DNA from: Microcoleus sp036704825
GTDB taxonomy: Bacteria > Cyanobacteriota > Cyanobacteriia > Cyanobacteriales > Microcoleaceae
Assembly: GCA_036704825.1 (NCBI GenBank)
Contig: JAUBSN010000031.1
Coordinates: 1 to 64,000 of the forward strand
Direction of reading: 5' to 3'
DNA length: 64,000 nucleotides
Of the stretch, positions 17,114 through 26,262 are shown in pieces (the first letter of the stretch is position 1; each line of letters begins with the position of its first letter). The notes below the pieces were generated by a model. The model did no database searches. It was not told the origin of the DNA and worked only from the letters and a program-made list of their open reading frames with translations. Both the position numbers and the translations under genes were made by a program.

Positions 17114-18979
17114 ATGATCAAAAATACAACTGCATCTGCTCTAAAAGTTATTCCCCTCGGCGGGCTGCACGAAATCGGTAAAAACACTTGCGTGTTCGAG
17201 TACGGCGACGAAATTATTCTTTTAGATGCCGGTTTAGCGTTCCCGACAGATGGTATGCACGGGGTAAATATTGTCCTTCCAGACATGACTTACCTGCGGG
17301 AAAACAGCCACAAAATTAAAGGTATGATCGTGACTCACGGCCACGAAGACCACATAGGCGGTATTCCTTATCACCTCAAACAATTTGAAATTCCGGTAAT
17401 TTACGGCCCGCGTTTGGCGATGGCTTTGCTAGCCGGAAAATTGGAAGAAGCGGGAGTGTCTCACCGCACAGAATTGAGAACGGTTCGACCCAGGGATACT
17501 GTCAGAATAGGGAAGAATTTCTTAGTAGAATACATCCGCAACACTCACTCGATGGCCGACAGTTTTACGGTGGCAATTCACACTCCCGTGGGAATTTTGA
17601 TCCACACCGGCGACTTTAAAATTGACCACACTCCTGTAGACGGCGAGCATTTTGATTTCCAAAAGCTGGCAGAGTACGGCGAGAAAGGCGTGCTGTGCTT
17701 GATCAGCGATTCTACTAACTCGGAAGTTCCCGGTTTTACCGCTTCGGAAAGCTCTGTGGCGCCGAATTTAGACAGAATTATCGCTCAAGCACCGGGACGG
17801 GTGATGGTGACGACTTTTGCTTCGTCGGTACACCGATTGCAAATTGTTTTGGACTTGGCTAAGAAAAACAATCGGTATGTTGGAGTGGTGGGCAGGTCGA
17901 TGCTTAACGTCATCGCTCACTGCCGCAATCTCGGCTACATCAAATGCGAAGATAGTATTTTCAAACCGCTCAAAGAAATCCGCAATTTGGCTGAAGACAA
18001 GGTTTTAATTTTGACGACGGGTTCCCAAGGCGAACCGATGGCGGCGATGACTCGCATTGCTAACGGCGAACATCACGAACTGAAAATCAGAAAGGGCGAT
18101 ACAGTGATTTTCTCCGCTAATCCCATTCCCGGAAATACGATCGCAGTGGTAAACACGATCGATAAACTGATGATGCTGGGAGCACACGTGGTTTACGGCC
18201 GCGACAAAGGCATTCACGTTTCCGGCCACGGCTGTCAAGAAGACCAAAAGTTAATGATTAACATGACTCGTCCCAAGTTCTTCTTGCCAGTTCACGGGGA
18301 ACACCGGATGCTGATCCAGCACTCCAAGACGGCTCAAAGCATGGGCATTCCCGCTAGCAATATGGTGATTGTTGACAACGGCGATGTCGTAGAATTAACT
18401 GAAAATTCGATACGAGTGGCTGGTCAAGTGCCTTCAGGAATTGAATTAGTAGATGCTTCTCGATCGGGCGTTGTCAAAGCCAGCGTCCTCAAGGAACGCC
18501 AGCAGTTGGCGGGAGATGGCGTTGTAACTGTAGCGGCGGCTTTGAATTGGGAAGGCAAATTAGTTGCCAAACCAGAAGTTCACTTGAAAGGTGTAGTGAC
18601 ATCAGCCGATCGCGCGGAGGTGATCAAATTAATCATTCAAACCATTGAAACAGTTTTGAGCGATCGTTGGTCAGAATTTGTCAAACCCGCCACTGCTGAC
18701 TCGCAAGTTGACATTGACTGGGTAGGAGTGCAAACGCAAATAGAAAAAGCAATTGGGCGGGTAATGCGCCGGGAACTGCAAAGCAATCCGCTGCTGGTAT
18801 TCCTGATGCAAATTCCTGAAGAAGCAGTGCGATCGGAAACTGTTCAAACATCTCAGCTTTCCATTGAAGCGCCTAAACTAGCATCACCAGTACCATCTCC
18901 AATACCAGCCCCTGTGAATAAAGTAACAGGCCGCCGCCGTCCCCGGACTGCTGCAAGGGCAGCTTCCGTCGCCTCATAG
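17114..18979 (+). CDS. rnj: Ribonuclease J
   Basis: Metallo-beta-lactamase/beta-CASP ribonuclease acting as 5'-3' exonuclease and endonuclease in RNA processing. The 621-aa protein has the metal motif HGHEDH at residues 75-80, the NTHSMADS segment, IHTGDFKID, the beta-CASP region with SDSTN and TTFASSVHRLQ, and GHGCQEDQ and PVHGEHRML late in the catalytic part, followed by the C-terminal domain. The last 60 residues are a Pro/Arg/Ala-rich basic tail (GRRRPRTAARAA) typical of cyanobacterial RNase J. The ATG at 17114 is preceded by AAAGGAT. It stands alone, directly followed by a palindromic repeat pair. Confidence 0.95.
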   Translation: MIKNTTASALKVIPLGGLHEIGKNTCVFEYGDEIILLDAGLAFPTDGMHGVNIVLPDMTYLRENSHKIKGMIVTHGHEDHIGGIPYHLKQFEIPVIYGPRLAMALLAGKLEEAGVSHRTELRTVRPRDTVRIGKNFLVEYIRNTHSMADSFTVAIHTPVGILIHTGDFKIDHTPVDGEHFDFQKLAEYGEKGVLCLISDSTNSEVPGFTASESSVAPNLDRIIAQAPGRVMVTTFASSVHRLQIVLDLAKKNNRYVGVVGRSMLNVIAHCRNLGYIKCEDSIFKPLKEIRNLAEDKVLILTTGSQGEPMAAMTRIANGEHHELKIRKGDTVIFSANPIPGNTIAVVNTIDKLMMLGAHVVYGRDKGIHVSGHGCQEDQKLMINMTRPKFFLPVHGEHRMLIQHSKTAQSMGIPASNMVIVDNGDVVELTENSIRVAGQVPSGIELVDASRSGVVKASVLKERQQLAGDGVVTVAAALNWEGKLVAKPEVHLKGVVTSADRAEVIKLIIQTIETVLSDRWSEFVKPATADSQVDIDWVGVQTQIEKAIGRVMRRELQSNPLLVFLMQIPEEAVRSETVQTSQLSIEAPKLASPVPSPIPAPVNKVTGRRRPRTAARAASVAS

Positions 18980-18990
18980 TTCGACGTAAT

Positions 18991-19200
18991 TTGCAACCGC
19001 AGATCGACGCAAATAAACGCAGATAGATTTAATTTAATCATTATCTGCGTTCATCAGTGTCGATCGGCCCAATCTGCGGTTGCAAAAAATCAGAGGAATT
19101 AAAACTTTGATTTGCAACCGCAGATAAATGCAAATAAACGCAGATAGATTCAATAACTATCTGCGTTCATCAGTGTTTATCTGCCTGCATCTGCGGTCAA
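18991..19200. repeat. Two copies of a palindromic AACCGCAGAT...ATCTGCGGTT repeat
   Basis: Copy one starts at 18991 (TTGCAACCGCAGAT) and ends with CTGCGGTTGCAA near 19085. Copy two starts at 19112 with the same words and ends at ATCTGCGGT near 19197. Both contain AACGCAGATAGATT and ATCTGCGTTCATCAGTGT, so each can fold as a large hairpin. Related sequence occurs at 33130-33170, 34203-34243, 43306-43348 and 45237-45286. Confidence 0.75.
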
Positions 19201-19203
19201 AAA

Positions 19204-19479
19204 TCAACCACCAGCAACCGCCGGTACAATACTCACTTCATCACCATCTTTAAGAGCAGTTTCTGTACCTTCCAAAAACCGGATGTCTTCACTATTGACG
19301 TAGAAATTGAGAAATCTGCGAGGTGTTCCTTGTTCGTCGCACAGGCTCTTTTTAATGCCGGGACAATTTGTTTCCAGCGATTCAATCAGTTCGGAAATGT
19401 TCTCGCCGGCGCATTCGATGGTGGCTTGATTGTTGGTGAATTTTTGCAGGGGAGTGGGAATTAAAACTTTGACTGTCAT
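19204..19479 (-). CDS. MoaD/ThiS-family ubiquitin-like sulfur-carrier protein next to threonine synthase
   Basis: The 91-aa protein has the beta-grasp pattern of MoaD/ThiS proteins (VKVLIPTPLQKFTNN ... LKDGDEVSIVPAVAGG) and ends in Gly-Gly, the site that is adenylated and thiocarboxylated in this family. It lies about 200 bases after thrC on the same strand. A second family member lies upstream of thrC at 21314. Members of this kind carry sulfur for molybdopterin, thiamine or, as in mycobacterial CysO, cysteine synthesis with a PLP enzyme. The threonine-synthase neighbour suggests an amino-acid role, but that is inference. Compared with the 21314 protein, this one is longer in the middle and has an extra Cys pair. 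Confidence 0.85.
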   Translation of the reverse strand: MTVKVLIPTPLQKFTNNQATIECAGENISELIESLETNCPGIKKSLCDEQGTPRRFLNFYVNSEDIRFLEGTETALKDGDEVSIVPAVAGG

Positions 19480-19490
19480 TTTTTTAGTCC

Positions 19491-19675
19491 TTAGTCAGTA
19501 GTCAGTAGTCAGTAGTCAGTAGTCAGTAGTCAGCAGTCAGTAGTCAGCAGCTTAATAACTAATAACTAATGACTGATGACTGATGACTGATGACTATTAA
19601 TCAGTAGTCCTCAGTCAGCAGTCAACAGCTTAATAACTAATAACTAATGACTGATGACTGATGACTACTGACTAT
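19491..19675. repeat. AGTCAGT heptamers and a duplicated 60-bp block
   Basis: A run of GTCAGTA heptamers at 19494-19551 is followed by two similar blocks, each with TTAATAACTAATAACTAATGACTGATGACTG. The region fills the whole spacer between thrC and the sulfur-carrier gene. Similar words recur at 21256-21303 and 37760-37830. Confidence 0.7.
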
Positions 19676-19678
19676 TTA

Positions 19679-20977
19679 TTAAACCGAAACTTGTTGCCAT
19701 TCTAAACGTTCGAGCGTGCGGGCGCGTTCTAGGGCGCGCTCGAACGCTTCTAGTTTCGGTTCGAGGGTTATGGGTTCGCCGATGTAGCCTTGAACTGCTT
19801 CTTGCGTTTTCAAACCGTTGCCGGTGATGTAAGCGACGGTGGTTTCATCGGGATTGATTTTACCTGCTTCTACAAGTTTCTTCAAGACTGCGATTGTCGT
19901 GCCGCCTGCGGTTTCGGTGAAGATGCCTTCAGTTTCTGCTAGCAGTTTCATGCCTTCGATGATTTCGGTGTCGCTGACGGATTCGATGTTGCCGCCTGTT
20001 TTGCGGGCGATGTCGAGGGCGTACATACCGTCGGCTGGATTGCCGATCGCGATCGACTTCGCAATTGTATTCGGTTTCACCGGTGTGACGAAATCGCGAC
20101 CTTCGCGGAATGCTCGGGCGATTGGGGAACAGCCGTCAGCTTGGGCGCCGCTGAACCGGACTTTCTTTTCGTCCACTAAACCGACTTCGATGAATTCATT
20201 AAAGCCTTTGTAAATTTTTGTGAACAGGGAGCCGGAGGCGAGGGGAGCGACGATGTGATCGGGCAATTGCCAGCCTAGCTGTTCGGCAACTTCGTAGCCC
20301 AGGGTTTTTGAGCCTTCGGAATAGTATGGACGCAAGTTGATATTGACAAATCCCCAGCCATGTGTATTGGCGACTTCGCAACAGAGGCGGTTAACTTGGT
20401 CGTAGTTGCCGTGAACTGCCATGACAGTTGGATTGTAAATCAGAGTGCCGAGGACTTTGCCTGCTTCTAAGTCGGAGGGAATGAAGACTACGCAGTCGAG
20501 TCCGGCGTGGGCGGCGATCGCAGCCGTAGAGTTAGCTAAATTGCCGGTGCTGGCGCAGGATACTGTTGTGAAACCCAATTCTCTGGCTCTGCTGAGGGCG
20601 ACTGACACCACTCTGTCTTTGAAGCTGAGAGTGGGCATATTGACGGCATCGTTTTTAATATAAAGATTTTTTAGACCCAGGCGGCGCGCCAAGCGGTGGG
20701 ATTTTAATAGAGGAGTCATGCCGGTGCCGACATCGATGACGTTATCTGTAGCGACTGGTAAAAATGCGCGGTAGCGCCAGATCGAGTTGGGGCCTGCTTG
20801 GATCGTTTGGCGAGTGACGGTGCGGCGGATGGCGTCGTAGTCGTACTTGACTTCAAGCGGGCCAAAACAGCAATCGCAGACGTGCTTGGCTTGGAGTTCG
20901 TACTCTGCGCCGCATTCTTTACATTTGAGGGCTGTGAAGGTTGCTGCTGTGGATTGGGTTCTGGTCGCCTGGGTCAT
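19679..20977 (-). CDS. thrC: Threonine synthase (PLP-dependent, with N-terminal zinc ribbon)
   Basis: Converts O-phosphohomoserine to threonine. The 432-aa fold-type II PLP enzyme begins with a zinc-ribbon segment (KCKECGAEY ... CDCCFGPLEV, residues about 18-43), then the PLP Lys in LSFKDRVVSVALS, STGNLANS as phosphate loop, and PLASGSLFTKI and AETEGIFTETAGGTT later. The Cys-rich start is common in cyanobacterial and archaeal threonine synthases. It is flanked by two sulfur-carrier genes on the same strand, a context that leaves open an additional sulfur-transfer role. The name rests on overall similarity to ThrC; a CysM-like alternative is less likely because of length. Confidence 0.92.
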   Translation of the reverse strand: MTQATRTQSTAATFTALKCKECGAEYELQAKHVCDCCFGPLEVKYDYDAIRRTVTRQTIQAGPNSIWRYRAFLPVATDNVIDVGTGMTPLLKSHRLARRLGLKNLYIKNDAVNMPTLSFKDRVVSVALSRARELGFTTVSCASTGNLANSTAAIAAHAGLDCVVFIPSDLEAGKVLGTLIYNPTVMAVHGNYDQVNRLCCEVANTHGWGFVNINLRPYYSEGSKTLGYEVAEQLGWQLPDHIVAPLASGSLFTKIYKGFNEFIEVGLVDEKKVRFSGAQADGCSPIARAFREGRDFVTPVKPNTIAKSIAIGNPADGMYALDIARKTGGNIESVSDTEIIEGMKLLAETEGIFTETAGGTTIAVLKKLVEAGKINPDETTVAYITGNGLKTQEAVQGYIGEPITLEPKLEAFERALERARTLERLEWQQVSV

Positions 20978-21313
20978 AGCTCAACTCTCTAGTTTTGCAA
21001 TGTTTTCTTAGTCTTGTGCAAGATTAGCACGGTCAATTTACCCCGTCAACCATACCCGATTTTTTTAGTCGGGTTTGATTTTCAGTTAAACAGCGGTGTA
21101 TTTAACTTGGATATTTGGGCGGGCGGAACGCGCACCCCACAAGGATTTAACTTGTTTTTAGGATCGGGATCTCAATCCAGATTGTCAGGCCCGCACGCGA
21201 GCCCGATCTCGATCGAGGATGATTTGCCGACGGAATTGTTACAAAACTTAACATTAGTCAGTAGGCAGTAGGCAGTAGGTAGTCAACAGTTAACAGTCAA
21301 CAGTCAAGTTAGC

Positions 21314-21574
21314 CTACCCGCCGCTGACGGGAGGGATGAGGACAACTTCGTCGCCGTCTTGGAGGATGGTATCGGGGGAAACGAATTCCATGTTGACGCC
21401 GAAACGGGTGCGATCGCGCCATTGTTCTAATTGAGGATATTGGGCGATCGAGCTTTCGAGCACTTGAGACACAGGGGTTTCGGGAGGAAGTTCTAATGTA
21501 AGTTCCGAAACGCCGTAGGCTTCACCGAAGGCGGCGAACAGTTTAACGGTGACGGTAATCGAAGAGTCAGACAC
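21314..21574 (-). CDS. MoaD-family sulfur-carrier protein
   Basis: An 86-aa beta-grasp protein with the MoaD pattern: VKLFAAFGEAYGVSELTLELP at the start, LEQWRDRTRFGVNMEFVSPDTILQDGDEVVLIPPVSGG at the end, and a terminal Gly-Gly for thiocarboxylation. This is the closer of the two local paralogues to the molybdopterin-synthase small subunit. No moaE or other molybdenum-cofactor gene is seen in the window. It lies about 340 bases upstream of thrC on the same strand, so joint transcription is possible but not shown. Confidence 0.85.
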   Translation of the reverse strand: MSDSSITVTVKLFAAFGEAYGVSELTLELPPETPVSQVLESSIAQYPQLEQWRDRTRFGVNMEFVSPDTILQDGDEVVLIPPVSGG

Positions 21575-22068
21575 GGTAGTTTAGTGCGATCGACGGTTTG
21601 GCAATTATCAACTACACCATACAATTAATTAGGAATTAGGCGCGCCGAGGCTTAGAATTGAAAGCGGCAACCTCTAGTTAAGTTTTACCCCATCGGGTAA
21701 AGATGATAGTTGATTGCAGCAAAAACTCTTAACAGGATTGTATGCCGATCGCTCTCACCAACCAGGCGTTAGAAGCAGTTAGCATCTACTTAGATGCAGC
21801 TAGCTAAGGTCTAGTTGGCTGCTGTTGAGGCTAATGCGAGAATAATTTTTGAGGATGCGGTATAGATACTTTACGGTAATTGTGGGAGAGTACAAAAAGC
21901 TCGCACTAAATTTAGCAGTCAACAACGCAGACAATGCCCTGCCAACCCGCTTCTCCTGACTAAAAATCAGGTTATCTAGTGCGGCTCTGGATGCTCAAAC
22001 CTTTGTCATGCTTAGGAAGCTAGCAGTTCTATCTAAGAAGAATACTGAAGTTAACGCGATAGAAATAT
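21575..22068. other. Intergenic region between the MoaD-like gene and a small hypothetical gene
   Basis: About 490 bases. A 22-codon open frame at 21741-21806 (ATG to TAA) has no recognised relative and could be a remnant. The rest shows no gene, repeat or clear promoter. Confidence 0.4.
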
Positions 22069-22356
22069 ATGGCAAATAACGATTTTAAAGTGCTTCAGAT
22101 TATTGAAGCTAAAGGCTGGTATGCCTTTGGGAGTACGAAGCAAAGCCAGCACGTTGAGAGGTGGGTAAGACCTGTCGTATGTTGGGTTTTAATAGAAGAT
22201 AAAAAAAAGCGGCGGGTTGTGACAGCTACCGCTAGCTATCAGATCCAGATTGACGACAAAGAAGTCGAGTTTTTTGCCCACGAAAGCGAAATTCAAGATC
22301 TGGAGAGTCTCCCGAAGTCTGTCTCGGTATCGGAATTTCTGAAAACAGAAGATTGA
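22069..22356 (+). CDS. Small hypothetical protein
   Basis: 95 aa, not recognised. It is soluble, mixed charge, with a Trp-rich first half (KGWYAF, ERWVRPVVCWVL) and a strand-rich pattern ending in an acidic tail. No signal peptide, membrane segment or metal motif. The ATG lacks a good ribosome-binding site. It looks like a small beta-rich cyanobacterial protein with coding-like composition, but no function can be offered. Neighbours give no operon context: a long spacer lies on each side. Confidence 0.55.
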   Translation: MANNDFKVLQIIEAKGWYAFGSTKQSQHVERWVRPVVCWVLIEDKKKRRVVTATASYQIQIDDKEVEFFAHESEIQDLESLPKSVSVSEFLKTED

Positions 22357-22893
22357 GAGAAGGGCAGAAGGAGATAATTTAACAAGTTATTAATTATTCC
22401 TTAGTGATTCCTTAAACTTGCTGTCGGATTCTATTGGAATTAGAGGCAGAAGCTCTAGATTGAGGAGAGGGGCAGATGGGGACAGGGGGAGAATTTATAC
22501 TTTTGCCTTGCCTTCTGCATCTTGTCCCCAATGCCTCAAGTACCGCAAAAAATAAAGAGGCCGGAAGATTGCTGGCAATGCCAACACGCTTCCGACCTTG
22601 CTGAATAACAGGGTATGCATATGTTTTTAAAGTATGGCAGGCAGGCTTTTGAGATATCAAGAGGACTATTGCAATCACCCACTTTTGCTTTCAGGCTGTG
22701 TTTGCAAGGCTGCAACTATTTTAGACTGAAAATTTGAAAATTGAGAGGGGGCGAGGGTTACAGGTTAAGGATTCTAGCTATTTATCTGTAGCGGGTGCTA
22801 CAAAAAATGGTGGCAGCGGACGATCGCACCTTCTCGCTAAATGGTGGGCACTCAAAGCTGAAAGTTCGATCGCCCGCTGCCGCCGCTGCGACT
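22357..22893. other. Intergenic region before the P450 gene, with one hairpin
   Basis: About 540 bases without a convincing gene. GGCCGGAAG near 22559 pairs with CTTCCGACC near 22588 around a 20-base loop, apart from one mismatch, and may be a terminator or small repeat. A minus-strand open frame at 22412-22678 is judged spurious. Confidence 0.5.
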
Positions 22894-24270
22894 TCAAACC
22901 CCACTAGCAACAGGTTCACGCTTCTGCTGCGACATCCGCCCCCCCAGCAGGACCATCCGGACGCCGCCTGCTGGCCCTAAAGTCACCCCTCGGCGTTTGG
23001 CCTGTACGGGCTTTTTCTCGGCCAATACTAGGTCAAAATTCCGCAAAATGGTTGCCAGCACGAGTTTCATCTCCAACTGCGCCAGCGCCAAGCCGATACA
23101 GCGGCGGCTGCCGCCTCCAAAGGGCAAATACTCGTAGGGCGAGAATTGCCTCTCCAAAAACCGTTCCGGTTTAAATTGCAGCGGTTCTGGATACAAATCC
23201 TCCCGTCTGTGGGTCAAATAAATCGAGCCGATGACAACCGTGCCCGGTTCGAGTTGATATCCCATGAGTTCCACGGGCGCGATCACTTCTCGCGCAAACG
23301 TCAGCATTGCCACGGGGTAAATTCGCAGCGTCTCCTGACAAACTGCACTCAGGTAAGGTAAGCGGAAAATCTGCATCGGGTCGGGATTTTCCCCCAAACT
23401 GTCCAATTCTTGCAGCAACTTCTGGCGCACCGAGGGCAAACTGTGAATCCAGTAAAATGCCCAAGCTAGGGCCGTTGCTGTGGTTTCGTGGCCTGCAAAC
23501 AGCAGCGTCATCAACTCGTCGCGCAATTCTTCATCGGTCATTGGTTGCCCGTTTTCGTCGCGGGCGGCCATCATTAAGCTGAGAATATCGGTGCGGTTGG
23601 CATCTGGTTGCAGTCTGCGTTCTTCAATTTCGGCATAGATTAGTTCGTCAACTTTCCGCTGTCGCTGTTTCATGCGTCCCCAAGGACTCCAAGAGCCCCA
23701 ATCTTGCTGCATCCAGCCGAAAAACAGCATACTCGATCGCAACGGAGAACCAGTCATATCCACGACTGAGGCAAGTAGGGGCCTGAGCTCTTCCAACCGC
23801 GGCCCGTCATCCAGGCCGAAGACAGCTTGTAAGATTACCCGCATGGTGACTTCCTGCATGGCGCTGCGGGCTACAAAAGGTCGATCGACCGACCACTTGC
23901 TGGCAACATCTTGAGCGATATCGCAAATTAGTTGGCCGTAATTCCGCATCCGTTCCCCGTGAAAGGGTGGCATCAATAATTGGCGCTCGCGTTTGTGCCT
24001 TTCTCCCGAGAGAATAATCAGGGATTGTTCTCCCACGATCGGTTGGAGAATAATATTGAGCCTGCCTGGAGCGTGAAACGAGTTGCTGTTGAGCATCTCC
24101 TGGACAGCTTGCGGGTTGTGGATCATCACCAATGGTTTCCCGTTGTTCACTTGAGCTGTGAAAATGTCGCCGTATTGTTTGGCACATTTATCCATGAATG
24201 TCAGGGGATCGCCGATCCATTGAATTAGCTGCACAAGGGGTGGAGCTTTGGGGCCGTTAGGTAGTGTCAT
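22894..24270 (-). CDS. Cytochrome P450 (CYP110-like)
   Basis: Heme-thiolate monooxygenase of 458 aa. Signatures: I-helix LLFAGHETTATALAWAFYW with the acid-alcohol pair, K-helix ETLRIYP (ExxR), and the heme loop FGGGSRRCIGLALAQLEMK with the axial Cys. The N-terminal TLPNGPKAPPLVQLIQWI and the soluble N-terminus fit the cyanobacterial CYP110 family, members of which hydroxylate fatty acids, terpenes or alkanes; the substrate here is unknown. The frame opens 15 codons earlier at 24315, but the ATG at 24270 gives the family N-terminus. No ferredoxin, reductase or terpene synthase gene lies next to it. Confidence 0.93.
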   Translation of the reverse strand: MTLPNGPKAPPLVQLIQWIGDPLTFMDKCAKQYGDIFTAQVNNGKPLVMIHNPQAVQEMLNSNSFHAPGRLNIILQPIVGEQSLIILSGERHKRERQLLMPPFHGERMRNYGQLICDIAQDVASKWSVDRPFVARSAMQEVTMRVILQAVFGLDDGPRLEELRPLLASVVDMTGSPLRSSMLFFGWMQQDWGSWSPWGRMKQRQRKVDELIYAEIEERRLQPDANRTDILSLMMAARDENGQPMTDEELRDELMTLLFAGHETTATALAWAFYWIHSLPSVRQKLLQELDSLGENPDPMQIFRLPYLSAVCQETLRIYPVAMLTFAREVIAPVELMGYQLEPGTVVIGSIYLTHRREDLYPEPLQFKPERFLERQFSPYEYLPFGGGSRRCIGLALAQLEMKLVLATILRNFDLVLAEKKPVQAKRRGVTLGPAGGVRMVLLGGRMSQQKREPVASGV

Positions 24271-24408
24271 AGGAATTACCTGGGTATTGGTCACAGGAGT
24301 TAGCAGTATCAACAAATCTCACAGGCTATGAAGGTTTGTTCAATCTCTCCCAACCCTTGTTTTTAAGGGGAGAATTGCGTAAGTCCCATCTCCAATAATT
24401 TTAATAGC

Positions 24409-25014
24409 TTATTCTCGAACGGTGTTCAAAATATCCTCTCCAAGCTCTGTAAAACGAACAGTTTTGATTTGCCAAGGAGCATAACTGGTTAAAGTTTGGC
24501 GCACGCCCCCGAACAAACCTAACATTTGACAACTGGACAGATTTTGCAATTTCTGCCGCGAATTTCCGGATGCTCGCAGATCTACGGTAGCTATTCCGAG
24601 GTCCCGATCGATCTTGAGGCGATAACCAGCCAAACCAAGACTATCGAAAATCTGCTGCTTTAACACTTCATTAACCGCCGATGACATTAACTGGTTCTCT
24701 GGGCCTGTAACTGTTTCCGGCTTCAGAGTTTGACACAAATTATCTACCTTATAAACGGTAACGGTGGCAGTATTTTCTGAGAGGGCAGCGCTGCCTAAAA
24801 CTGAGGTAACAGAGTTATAAGGCTGCCTTAATTGACTCGATCGAGCCTCAATTTGATTTCCCGTTAGCTGTAGGTTTTGGAACTGACTGGCGCTTGCTGA
24901 GAGTTTGCTCTGGTTTTCGGTTGAGGTAGCTGCATCTGAGCTAGAACAACTGCTACCGCCCATCAAAATTAACCAAACGCCTAAATATCCTAACGGTTTG
25001 CAGATACGGTTCAT
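24409..25014 (-). CDS. Putative lipoprotein of unknown function
   Basis: 201 aa with a lipoprotein signal peptide: a hydrophobic stretch YLGVWLILMG followed by the lipobox GSSC, Cys at about residue 23, then a Ser-rich linker. The mature part (about 45-201) is a mixed alpha/beta domain of unknown family, with Cys residues in LCQTLK and SCQMLG that could form a disulfide. It should be anchored in the plasma membrane facing the periplasm or in the outer membrane. Separate from the P450 by about 140 bases and possibly independent. Confidence 0.7.
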   Translation of the reverse strand: MNRICKPLGYLGVWLILMGGSSCSSSDAATSTENQSKLSASASQFQNLQLTGNQIEARSSQLRQPYNSVTSVLGSAALSENTATVTVYKVDNLCQTLKPETVTGPENQLMSSAVNEVLKQQIFDSLGLAGYRLKIDRDLGIATVDLRASGNSRQKLQNLSSCQMLGLFGGVRQTLTSYAPWQIKTVRFTELGEDILNTVRE

Positions 25015-25693
25015 AGTTTTTAATACTTTACTAAACGTCAGTGTATGGAGGGTGAACTTTGGTGGTAGAAAGCACTTAGACCCTGATTACACTCACTTAG
25101 AAGTATTTCCCGCAATACGGAGATGAAAACAAGTTAAGAGTTCTTGTTAATACCTGGATTTTAGTGTTAGATATGGTAAGAGGGGTATCGCCCATCAGTG
25201 GTTTGACCCAACAATTTACCTGTCTCAGCAGATCGAGCTCGCGACCCAGCTCGTAAGTGATATCAAATACCTTGTCAGTGGTGTGATGTACCGTTGCAAC
25301 TCGACCTATTCCAAGGTCTGAGGTGAAAAGCCTCTTTCCGGTTGGTAACAGCCTGAGTTTGATTAGTAGTAATGAGGACAGAATTCAGACTGGCGCGCGC
25401 ATTTTAAGGTCGGCTTCGGAGCGATTTTTTAACAGCGCCGAAATCTCGGTTAGAGGGAACGTGCAAGTCGCGAACAATATCAAAACTTACGCATCAAGAC
25501 CAAAAAAACCGGGTTTTTTAACCAGGCATAAGGGCTGCAACGAAGTGTTTTCGTAAAAAAACTGGTTTCAGGTCAAGTCGCGAATCACATAATTCCTCAG
25601 TCAGCGGATCTGTAACGAACAGGCGTGTCAAGGGTGTTATCGCAGCATTCGGTGATTTTGATGCCGAATCTCATAAAACACAGTGAAAAAATC
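25015..25693. other. Intergenic region upstream of the COP23 cluster
   Basis: About 680 bases without a supported gene. Seen: an AAAAAAACCGGGTTTTTTAACC repeat at 25502-25523, of the same AAACCCGGTTT type as at 9816 and 56978, and the word CAAGTCGCGAA twice (25464 and 25574). The promoter of the COP23-protease operon should lie in the last 150 bases. Confidence 0.5.
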
Positions 25694-26260
25694 ATGAAAC
25701 AGCAATTAGTGACAAAAGTTTTGGCCGCAACAGCGATCGCCCTCAGCGGCCTGACGGTTGCTTCTGGACCGACTTACGGTCGGCGAGGACCGGGGGAAAG
25801 TGGATTTTGGTGCAGTATCTCGACCGGTGTGCCGGTGACTGTGTACAAAAACCCTAAAGGTGCTGTAGAGCCTTGGATTGAGTGGACTTCCGATTATTTC
25901 TCCGGTTCTGGCTACGATCCGGCAACTCGGTGTCAATTAGTGAGTCAACGCCTCGAAACCTATCGCCGCCAACGGGTGCTCAAGTATATTACTGCGGGTC
26001 AGATGAACGGCCAGAACGTCATCTGCACGGCGAATCAAGTGAATGGGCTGTGTCAAAATTTGATTTATACCCTCAGACCCGGCCAAGACCCGATCGGCTC
26101 TTTGTATAATTTGTTGGCTTGGCGGCAAGGATATGCCGGGATGCCGTCTTTTGATGAAACCAGTAAAATTCCTTACATTGATGTCAGCGAAAAGCTAGGC
26201 GAAAACATGGATGATGAGGCGCAACAGTCCTCTTTTTCCCCGCCGTCGGGACAGCCTTAA
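25694..26260 (+). CDS. COP23-domain secreted protein
   Basis: 188 aa with a signal peptide (KQQLVTKVLAATAIALSGLT, cleavage expected after about residue 30) followed by one COP23 domain, named after a circadian-oscillating polypeptide of a unicellular cyanobacterium. Seen: FWCSISTGVPVTVYKNPKG, WIEWTSDYFSGSGYDP, RCQLVSQRLETYR, ICTANQVNGLCQNLIYTLRPGQDP. The four Cys residues are conserved with the C-terminal domain of the protein at 28557. The ATG at 25694 is preferred to the TTG at 25628 or the ATG at 25661, because the signal peptide follows at once. The next gene starts two bases after its stop, so they form an operon. Biochemical function of COP23 is unknown. Confidence 0.82.
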   Translation: MKQQLVTKVLAATAIALSGLTVASGPTYGRRGPGESGFWCSISTGVPVTVYKNPKGAVEPWIEWTSDYFSGSGYDPATRCQLVSQRLETYRRQRVLKYITAGQMNGQNVICTANQVNGLCQNLIYTLRPGQDPIGSLYNLLAWRQGYAGMPSFDETSKIPYIDVSEKLGENMDDEAQQSSFSPPSGQP

Positions 26261-26262
26261 AG

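Noticed and set aside
19491..19675. Spacer with many short repeats considered as a CRISPR array
   Set aside because: The repeats are tandem heptamers with no unique spacers of 30-40 bases between conserved repeats.
21741..21806. 22-codon ORF after the MoaD-like gene
   Set aside because: Too short and without recognisable content; mentioned only inside the intergenic entry.
22412..22678. Minus-strand open frame of 88 codons before the P450 gene
   Set aside because: It runs through a hairpin and GGGGACAGGGGG-type repeat, has no recognisable content and no good ribosome-binding site.
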